In this document: one piece after another, positions 35,062 to 41,229 of the stretch
How the letters are laid out: every line of letters begins with the position of its first letter
Position numbering within the stretch: the first letter of the stretch is position 1
NCBI GenBank assembly: GCA_016765535.1
Contig: JAESPQ010000127.1
Coordinates: 1 to 41,229 of the forward strand
Length of the DNA: 41,229 nucleotides
From: Alteromonadaceae bacterium
GTDB taxonomy: Bacteria; Pseudomonadota; Gammaproteobacteria; Enterobacterales; Alteromonadaceae
Reading direction: 5' to 3'
Notes under the pieces: model-generated
What the model saw: the letters and a program-made list of their open reading frames with translations, nothing else
What the model was told of the DNA's origin: nothing
Databases searched by the model: none
Translations under genes and position numbers: made by a program

Positions 35062-38000
35062 TTAAGTTGTTTCAACAATGGTTGCCATTTTTCGTTTTTT
35101 AGCTTCTTGAAACTGTAAAACAAAGCTATACAGTACTGGCAATACCAATAGGTTCAAAATTAACACCGTTAACATACCACCTAACATTGGCGCGGCTATT
35201 CGGTGAGTTACGCCAGAGCCGGTTGCAGTACTAAGCATAATAGGAATTAAGCCAACCATAGTAGAAATAGCAGTCATAGCCACAGGTCTTACTCGCTTTG
35301 ACGTTGCCGACAGTACTGCCTCTTTAATTTCAGTCAACGATAAAGGCCCATTACTAGCTGCACGACGTTTAACGATCTCTGTATCAATAAAGCTTAAAAC
35401 CAATACCCCTATTTCAGCCGCCATACCCGCTAAGGCAATAAAACCAACGGCAACAGCTACAGACATATTATAATTATTGATATAAACCATCCAGATCCCA
35501 CCCACTACGGCAAATGGCATCGACATCATCACCACAACAGGCTCAATGACATTGCGAAAATTTAAATACAACAATAGAAAGATAATAAATAAGGTAACAG
35601 GTGCAATAATACTCAAACGCTTAGCTGCACGTTCCATATATTCAAATTGCCCCGACCAAACGACCGTATAACCCGCAGGAATAACCACTTTCTCTGCCAA
35701 TACTTTTTTAGCATCACGTACAAAACCGCCAATGTCGGAGCTAGAAATATCGACATAAATCCATGCGTTAGGGCGAGCATCTTCACTTTTTATTACCGGA
35801 GGACCTCGGCGATAAACAAGCTCTGCCACCATAGCCATAGGAATTTGCGTGCCCGTTGGCGTAGAAATTAACACCCGTTTTAGCGTTTCTAAGTCATCAC
35901 GTAATTCGCGTGGATAGCGTACATTAACTGGGTAACGTTCTAAGCCTTCGACCGTTTCGGTAATATTCATACCGCCAATGGCACTTTGAATAACATCTTG
36001 CACCGCACCAACCGTTAAACCATAACGTGCCGCCTTTTCACGGTCTATATCAAAGTCTAAATAATAACCACCAACAGTACGATCACCAAAAGCAGAAACT
36101 GTTTCGGGTAAACTTTTCATTGCCATTTCAATATCTTTAGACACTTTTTGCAATACAACTAAATCTGGCCCTGACACCTTAATGCCTATAGGGGTTTTTA
36201 TACCCGTTGATAACATATCAATACGTGTTTTAATCGGCATGGTCCACGCATTGGCTACCCCTGGAAAGTTTATCTCTTTATCCATTTCAGCCATAAGCTC
36301 GGGTGTTGTTTTAGTAGGATCTGGCCATAACTCTTTTGGTTTTAAACGAATAGTGGTTTCGACCATAGACAATGGCGCAGCATCGGTGGCTGATTCAGCA
36401 CGACCAATTTTGCCAAAAACATGATGTACTTCAGGAAAAGTTTTTAAAATTTTATCCGTTTGTTGTAAAAACTCTTTCGCTTTAGTGATCGAAATCCCTG
36501 GAAATAAAGAGGGCATATATAAAATGTCGCCTTCATCTAGTGGTGGCATAAACTCACTACCTATTTGCGAATAAGGGTAGTAAGTTACTGCAAGCAACGA
36601 AATCGCCAATACCATTGTTAGGCCTCGAAATTTCATCAATACTGCTAATGCGGGGCTATGTAGCTTATGGAGCAGTCGATTCACTGGGTTTTTATGCTCT
36701 GCTATAATTTTACCACGAAGCAAGTAGCCCATCATTACCGGTACTAAGGTTACCGCGAGTATAGCTGATGCAGCCATGGCGTATGTTGCCGTAAAAGCCA
36801 ACGGACTAAATAGCCGACCTTCTTGAGCTTGCATGGTAAAAATAGGTATAAAAGAGACCGTAATCACCAATAAAGAGAAAAATAATGCCGGCCCCACTTC
36901 TCGACTACTGTCGCCAATCACTTGCCAACGCTCGTCATTATTGAGTTCCCGCCCTTTTTCTTCTCGCGCTTTTGCTAAACAGGTATGGGCATTTTCCACC
37001 ATAACGATAGCACCATCAACCATGGTGCCTATCGTTATCGCAATACCACCCAATGACATAATGTTGGCATCTAATCCTTGCAAGCGCATGACAATAAAAG
37101 CCATTAAAATGCCTAATGGCAATGTTAAAATGGCAACCAAAGCTGAACGAGCGTGTAACAAGAACATAATTACCACTAAGCTTACAATGCCAAGTTCTTG
37201 CATTAATGAAGTATTTAAACTGTCGACGGCACGTTCAATCAAATCCCCGCGATCATAAACAGTAACAATTTCAACACCTTCTGGTAGTCCCTCTTTAAGT
37301 TCATCTAACTTGGCACGCACCGCTTGAATAGTGGCCAACGCGTTTTCACCAAAACGCATGATGACAACACCACCAGCAACTTCACCTTCACCATTAAGAT
37401 CCATCACGCCGCGGCGTAACTCAGGTCCAATATGTACGTGAGCCACATCCTTTAAGCGTATCGGTATGCCATCAGCAGTTACCCCAACTGGAATTACATT
37501 GAGATCATCAATAGACTTTATATAACCTTTGCTGCGCACCATGTATTCAATTTCGGATATTTCAATTAAACGCCCACCGACATCTTTATTTGATGATTTA
37601 ATGGCCTCTTTTACTTTACTAAGTGGAATGTTGTAACGCGCTAAGGCACTTGGGTCGACTTCAACTTGATACTGTTTAACAAATCCCCCCATTGAAGCAA
37701 CCTCAGCAACACCTTCAACGGTTTGCAAAGGATAGCGTAAATACCAATCCTGTAATGACCGTAATTCTGATAAATCATGCTTGCCCGTTCTATCCACTAA
37801 GGCATATTCATAAACCCAGCCAACACCGGTAGCATCAGGCCCCAGTGTGGGTGTAATACCTGGTGGTAATCGGTCACTGACATAATTTAATGCTTCTAAT
37901 ACCCGCGATCTTGCCCAGTACATGTCGGTATTATCTTCAAAAATAATATAAATAAATGATATACCGAAAAAGGAATAGCCGCGCACCACTTTTGTTTTTG

Positions 38001-38229
38001 GTACGGCAAGCATTGACGTTGTTAACGGGTAGGTTATCTGATCTTCAACCACTTGCGGAGATTGACCAGGAAACTCAGTAAAAATAATGACCTGCACATC
38101 AGATAAATCAGGGATAGCATCAAGCGGGGTGTTTTTATAAGCAAACAACCCTACTAAAGTAATGATTAATGCCATTAATATGACCATAAAACGGTCTTTT
38201 AAAGAAGCAGAGATGATGGCTTCAATCAT
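35062..38229 (-). CDS. cusA: Cu(I)/Ag(I) RND efflux pump CusA
   Basis: This is the inner-membrane proton-driven pump of a three-part metal exporter. The 1055 residues have the heavy-metal RND layout, with TM1 and the first periplasmic loop (NTPLDAIPDLSDVQVIIFTEFPGQSPQVVEDQITYPL) and a central TM block with GTMVDGAIVMVENAH. The three methionines that define the Cu/Ag site are all present: Met572 (DILYMPS), Met622 (APLSMVETT) and Met672 (RIDMLSTGIK). This supports monovalent copper/silver rather than Zn/Co/Cd. It starts 2 bp after cusB. No cusF or cusRS lies in the window. Confidence 0.94.
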   Translation of the reverse strand: MIEAIISASLKDRFMVILMALIITLVGLFAYKNTPLDAIPDLSDVQVIIFTEFPGQSPQVVEDQITYPLTTSMLAVPKTKVVRGYSFFGISFIYIIFEDNTDMYWARSRVLEALNYVSDRLPPGITPTLGPDATGVGWVYEYALVDRTGKHDLSELRSLQDWYLRYPLQTVEGVAEVASMGGFVKQYQVEVDPSALARYNIPLSKVKEAIKSSNKDVGGRLIEISEIEYMVRSKGYIKSIDDLNVIPVGVTADGIPIRLKDVAHVHIGPELRRGVMDLNGEGEVAGGVVIMRFGENALATIQAVRAKLDELKEGLPEGVEIVTVYDRGDLIERAVDSLNTSLMQELGIVSLVVIMFLLHARSALVAILTLPLGILMAFIVMRLQGLDANIMSLGGIAITIGTMVDGAIVMVENAHTCLAKAREEKGRELNNDERWQVIGDSSREVGPALFFSLLVITVSFIPIFTMQAQEGRLFSPLAFTATYAMAASAILAVTLVPVMMGYLLRGKIIAEHKNPVNRLLHKLHSPALAVLMKFRGLTMVLAISLLAVTYYPYSQIGSEFMPPLDEGDILYMPSLFPGISITKAKEFLQQTDKILKTFPEVHHVFGKIGRAESATDAAPLSMVETTIRLKPKELWPDPTKTTPELMAEMDKEINFPGVANAWTMPIKTRIDMLSTGIKTPIGIKVSGPDLVVLQKVSKDIEMAMKSLPETVSAFGDRTVGGYYLDFDIDREKAARYGLTVGAVQDVIQSAIGGMNITETVEGLERYPVNVRYPRELRDDLETLKRVLISTPTGTQIPMAMVAELVYRRGPPVIKSEDARPNAWIYVDISSSDIGGFVRDAKKVLAEKVVIPAGYTVVWSGQFEYMERAAKRLSIIAPVTLFIIFLLLYLNFRNVIEPVVVMMSMPFAVVGGIWMVYINNYNMSVAVAVGFIALAGMAAEIGVLVLSFIDTEIVKRRAASNGPLSLTEIKEAVLSATSKRVRPVAMTAISTMVGLIPIMLSTATGSGVTHRIAAPMLGGMLTVLILNLLVLPVLYSFVLQFQEAKKRKMATIVETT

Positions 38230-38231
38230 AG

Positions 38232-39590
38232 TTATTGCTCCTCAGTTTTCATTTTAGGCGTTTTTTTTATGTCCATCGAAGGCACTTTTTCCGTCGTGTT
38301 TTTATTTTTTAACTGTATAATCATTTTTTGTGTGGCTTCACGCAGTGATGATTCAGAATCAAGCATAAATTGCGCTGACGTAACCACTTCTTCACCCTCT
38401 TTTAAGCCAGAGAGCACCGCTACTTTTCCACTTGACTCTATACCTAAAGTGACTAACCTTGGCTCAAACTTACCTGGCTCAGTTACCACAAAAACTTGAG
38501 AGCGATCACCTGAATGGATTACCGCCTGCGAAGGAATAACAATGGCGTTTTTACTGACATCTGAATGTATCGTTATTTCGGCAAACATATCTGGACGTAA
38601 TAACTCTTTGGGATTATCAAATATAATTCTGACTTTTGTTGTTCGTGTTTTTGCCTCAGAATAAGGATAAATATAACCTACTCGTCCTGAAAATATTCTT
38701 CCCGGAACGCTGGCCAAAGACATTTCCACTTCATCACCTATTTTAACCCAAGGTAATTCATATTCGTAAATATCGGCATAAACCCATACTTGACTCAAAT
38801 CGACCACCATATACAGCTCAGTTTTAGGAGTAACATATTGCCCTTGTCTAGAACCAATACGAGTAATCGTGCCATCAACTGGGCTATGAATATGTAACTG
38901 TTTTTTAATTTTTCGCGTTTTTTCTAGCTCAACAATTTGATGCTCTGGCACATCAAGTAACTGCAAACGTTCTTTTGCACTTTCAACCATTTCTTCTGCG
39001 CCGCGCCTAACATCTTCAAATGGGCTTTTTTCAAGTAACTTTAAACTATTTAATGCTAATAAGTATTCCTGCTGCGTTGACACGAGTTTTGGGGAATAGA
39101 TACTCACTAAAATATCACCTTTTTTAACCGTCTCTCCTGTTTTATCTACCTTTAATTCTTCAATCCAGCCTTCAACTTTAGGATGTAAACGTGCCATTTT
39201 TTCTTCATCAAAATCAACTCGACCAGATGCACGAACTGTGCGACTCATAGATTCTTGTTTGGCAAATGCAGTACGAACACCAATATTTTGCACCACCACA
39301 GGATCAATTTTTACCGTACCTAACACAGCTTCACTGTCAGTTTTATCTGCATAAATAGCAACATAATCCATACCCATTGAGTCTTTTGCTGGTACAGGTG
39401 ATGTGACGGTTGGATTCATTGAATTTCGATAAAATAAAGGCTTACCTTTTTCCGTTTTTTCAGTACGACCGTTTTGCTGAGAATTATCGCTATTTACCAT
39501 TGCGCCATTATCGGAAGGCGAAAGTATATAACCAACCCCTATACCTATACCTAACATAAGTATTGCCGTTGTTATTGTAGATTTATTCAT
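38232..39590 (-). CDS. cusB: Efflux periplasmic adaptor CusB
   Basis: This membrane-fusion protein links the pump to the outer-membrane channel. It has 452 residues. An N-terminal anchor (about 6-23) precedes a heavy-metal-binding segment YRNSMNP...KDSMGMDYVAIY with Met58, Met72 and Met74, the kind of methionine cluster that takes Cu(I)/Ag(I) in CusB. Then come the barrel-sandwich, a long alpha-hairpin (about 170-230) and beta-barrel regions (GQYVTPKTELYMVVDLSQVWVYADIYE, RVGYIYPYSEAKTRTTKVRI). It overlaps cusC by 8 bp and is followed by cusA after 2 bp, so translation is probably coupled. Confidence 0.93.
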   Translation of the reverse strand: MNKSTITTAILMLGIGIGVGYILSPSDNGAMVNSDNSQQNGRTEKTEKGKPLFYRNSMNPTVTSPVPAKDSMGMDYVAIYADKTDSEAVLGTVKIDPVVVQNIGVRTAFAKQESMSRTVRASGRVDFDEEKMARLHPKVEGWIEELKVDKTGETVKKGDILVSIYSPKLVSTQQEYLLALNSLKLLEKSPFEDVRRGAEEMVESAKERLQLLDVPEHQIVELEKTRKIKKQLHIHSPVDGTITRIGSRQGQYVTPKTELYMVVDLSQVWVYADIYEYELPWVKIGDEVEMSLASVPGRIFSGRVGYIYPYSEAKTRTTKVRIIFDNPKELLRPDMFAEITIHSDVSKNAIVIPSQAVIHSGDRSQVFVVTEPGKFEPRLVTLGIESSGKVAVLSGLKEGEEVVTSAQFMLDSESSLREATQKMIIQLKNKNTTEKVPSMDIKKTPKMKTEEQ

Positions 39591-40899
39591 AAATTGATCC
39601 CTTGCCTATTGACGCTTGTAAACGTGCTAGTGCTTGATTGCTTTGCGAAAATGATTGCCAATATTGCAATTCATAATTAAATAATGTTACTTGGCTACGT
39701 ACTAAATTGAGAAAGTCAACCTCGCTCACTTGATAACCCGCTAACATTGATTGCACCGTTTGCCTTGCCTGTGGCAATATTCCGGTTTTAAATAAAGATA
39801 ATTGCTGTTGTGAACGACTAAAATCAGTGAGGCTGCTTGCGATATCTGCTTGCACCTGATTCAATTCATCGCGATAAGCGTATTTTGATTTGAATTGTTC
39901 GCTAACGCGTTGTTTTACTTTTTGTGATTGTTTAGTTCCAGCATATAATGGAATTTTTATCCCTAATTTAATTGAAAATAAATCGGCTCTATTCCCTCCC
40001 ATAAAAGGAGGATTATCACCAATTCTATCGCCATAGGTTACGCCAAGATTAAAGTCGGGATAATAATCTCGTTTGGCTAAATCAAGTTTAGATTTTGCCG
40101 CAGAAATCAATTGCTTGTGTTTTTGTAATATCGATCTAGATTTTTTCGCCCGTTGAAACAATTTAGGCTCTGATAATAGTTTTCTAGTCACCACCTTTAT
40201 TTGTGCAGGTAGCGTCACTTTTGTACGAGGCGTAATATCCATCAGTATATTCAAACGGATGATTTGATTATCACGTAGGGCAACTATTTGAATTTTTTTG
40301 TCAATAAGCTTCGATAATTCTAATTGAGATAACAATACATCTTGTTGTAAACCTTTACCGGTTGTGTATTTAGTTTTAGCTACCTCAATAAACTGTCGCA
40401 GTAATTCTTGATTTTTATTTACGGTTTCAATGGCTCGGTCTAAATAAAATATTTGCCACCACTTATTGCTAACATTATTAGTTAAGAGCAAACGCATTTC
40501 TGCCACATCATAAAAAGCGGCTTTTGCTTCAAACTCGGCGGCTTCTTCTTTTAGGCTGAGCTTTCCCGGAAAAGGAAATGCTTGGGTAAAGCCAATTTGT
40601 AATTGTGTCATTCCTTCTTGGCTACGCGAAAAAGTATCGGTAGGAAAGTTCAAAGCGCCAAGCGATAACATAGGGTCGTCTAAAGAGCTTACCTGTGATG
40701 GTATTGCTTGCATGGCTTCATAACGCGCCTGCATTTGTGCTAAATTGGGGTTATTATCAAGCGCTATGACAATCGCTTTTTGTTCGGTTAACATACCAGT
40801 TTCTACAAAGGCTGTTTTATCTATATTGTTAGCGGCCACAAAAGGTGTAGGCAATAGCAATACGATAACTGCGGTTATATTGACTAGAAATATTTTCAC
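39583..40899 (-). CDS. cusC: TolC-family outer-membrane channel of the Cus pump
   Basis: This is a 438-residue outer-membrane efflux protein. It has a signal peptide (about 1-23, ending FVAA), then the two OEP repeats of the family: LTEQKAIVIALDNNPNLAQMQARYEA with QIGFTQAFPFPGKLSLKEEAAEFEAKA, and a second half with AAKSKLDLAKRDYYPDFNLGVTYGDR and FSIKLGIKIPLYAG. No lipobox is seen, unlike E. coli CusC. It is the first gene of the operon; its 5' leader holds several inverted repeats. Confidence 0.9.
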   Translation of the reverse strand: MKIFLVNITAVIVLLLPTPFVAANNIDKTAFVETGMLTEQKAIVIALDNNPNLAQMQARYEAMQAIPSQVSSLDDPMLSLGALNFPTDTFSRSQEGMTQLQIGFTQAFPFPGKLSLKEEAAEFEAKAAFYDVAEMRLLLTNNVSNKWWQIFYLDRAIETVNKNQELLRQFIEVAKTKYTTGKGLQQDVLLSQLELSKLIDKKIQIVALRDNQIIRLNILMDITPRTKVTLPAQIKVVTRKLLSEPKLFQRAKKSRSILQKHKQLISAAKSKLDLAKRDYYPDFNLGVTYGDRIGDNPPFMGGNRADLFSIKLGIKIPLYAGTKQSQKVKQRVSEQFKSKYAYRDELNQVQADIASSLTDFSRSQQQLSLFKTGILPQARQTVQSMLAGYQVSEVDFLNLVRSQVTLFNYELQYWQSFSQSNQALARLQASIGKGSIYE

Positions 40900-40927
40900 T
40901 TGTATATTCCTTATTTTTGATAAAAAA

Positions 40928-40981
40928 TCGCATGAAACTTAGATTCAATCTAAAATGCTTTTGTCTCAAAGCAACATGCGA
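40928..40981. promoter_or_regulatory. Nested inverted repeats in the cusC leader
   Basis: TTAGATT-C-AATCTAA (40939-40953) is a perfect 15-bp dyad. It is enclosed, off-centre, by TCGCATG (40928-40934) and CATGCGA (40975-40981). It starts 29 bases upstream of the cusC ATG, so it could act as an operator or as a leader RNA structure. Confidence 0.55.
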
Positions 40982-40995
40982 CATGCTAAATTAAC

Positions 40996-41016
40996 TGCGA
41001 ATAAATATGATTCGCA
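40996..41016. promoter_or_regulatory. Inverted repeat upstream of cusC
   Basis: TGCGAAT (40996-41002) and ATTCGCA (41010-41016) form a perfect dyad with a 7-base spacer, about 97 bp upstream of the cusC ATG. The spacing suits a dimeric regulator, but no family is assigned. Confidence 0.5.
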
Positions 41017-41060
41017 AAAGGTTTATTTTGATCCCAGAAGATATTTTATGACATATCTAC

Positions 41061-41076
41061 ATGAAATAAATTTCAT
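41061..41076. promoter_or_regulatory. CusR/HprR-like palindrome upstream of cusC
   Basis: ATGAAAT-AA-ATTTCAT is a perfect 16-bp palindrome. It shares its size and its ATGA...TCAT ends with the ATGACA...TGTCAT box recognised by the copper response regulator CusR in E. coli (from memory, about 12 of 16 positions). A role as activator site for the cus operon is inference. Confidence 0.45.
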
Positions 41077-41102
41077 AGTTTTCATCTGCTGGTGATAAAG
41101 TT

Positions 41103-41229
41103 ACATGCCTATGCAGATAACTCAGGAGCCCTTATTTAATTCGGTAATTCTTCTGTAGGTCGACATTTATGTCGTCAAAGGCAGAATAAATGACATGAAT
41201 TGATGGGCTACGTTACATGGATGTAACTT
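41103..41229 (-). repeat. MITE-like dispersed repeat, family A, copy 3 (cut by the window end)
   Basis: This is the reverse complement of the element at 34821-35015, starting at the terminus ACATGCCTATG and reaching the GTTACATCCATGTAAC dyad before the window ends. Unlike copy 1 it keeps the internal module. It lies upstream of the cus operon in the opposite orientation to copy 2 downstream. Confidence 0.82.

Noticed and set aside
36833-37258. 141-residue plus-strand frame inside cusA
   Set aside because: It is antisense to conserved RND pump sequence and has no independent support.
34821-41229. Composite transposon around cusCBA
   Set aside because: Neither flanking element encodes a transposase and no target duplication can be judged because the right element is cut off; kept only as a hypothesis in the findings.
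1-41229. tRNA, rRNA, prophage or CRISPR content
   Set aside because: Reading both strands showed no cloverleaf-like T-loop motifs in the gaps, no rRNA-like sequence, no phage genes and no regular repeat-spacer array.

Overview
The window looks like chromosomal DNA of an AT-rich, Gram-negative marine gammaproteobacterium of the Alteromonadales type, most likely Colwelliaceae (Colwellia, Thalassotalea or Litorilituus-like). The genus is an inference from gene order, AT-rich codon use and protein character, not from a search. Almost everything is core genome: pcm, yqaA, nlpD, rpoS, mutS, recA, metA, metH, cobA, pheA, purL. Accessory material sits between the core blocks.

Layout. Positions 1-3500 hold the conserved stress/stationary-phase block pcm-yqaA-nlpD-rpoS on the plus strand, converging on mutS (minus). 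Between mutS and recA, where many relatives carry cinA/pncC, there is instead a 1727-residue secreted multidomain Calx-beta protein and a small lysine-rich lipoprotein. recA has an E. coli-like SOS promoter with a LexA box and ends at a good terminator; no recX follows. metA comes next, with five tandem MetJ boxes over its promoter, then metH on the same strand. Positions 18200-24650 hold a small STAS-like protein, cobA (minus), pheA (minus), a MAPEG membrane protein and a penicillin-acylase-family Ntn hydrolase, then yaiL. pheA is preceded by an undescribed-looking but textbook phenylalanine attenuator: an 18-residue leader peptide with 6 Phe, and four interchangeable RNA arms. A 52-residue DUF2986-type gene lies on the minus strand after yaiL. 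Positions 24950-30330 hold a GltS-like FMN/Fe-S protein, a membrane-anchored glutaredoxin, the methionine sulfoxide repair pair msrP-msrQ and a GGDEF diguanylate cyclase. purL (minus) follows. The window ends with a copper/silver RND efflux operon cusC-cusB-cusA (minus).

Repeats. Three dispersed short-repeat families punctuate the intergenic spaces. Family A is a MITE-like element of about 195 bp with ACATGCCTATG terminal inverted repeats. Copies lie at the left edge, at 34.8 kb and, inverted, at the right edge, so an opposed pair brackets the cus operon. Family B is the CTAGAACCTAGGTTCTAG motif at gene 3' ends (3.47, 14.37 and 30.45 kb). Family C is a GTCATCCTGA...TCAGGATCTTTT hairpin (19.49 and 28.4 kb).

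How the genes work together. Oxidative and metal stress themes recur: RpoS, RecA and MutS, MsrPQ repair of oxidised periplasmic methionine, glutaredoxin, and Cu/Ag efflux. Methionine synthesis (metA, metH) and aromatic amino acid control (pheA) carry clear cis-regulation readable from the sequence. I see no phage, CRISPR array, transposase, rRNA or tRNA in the window.
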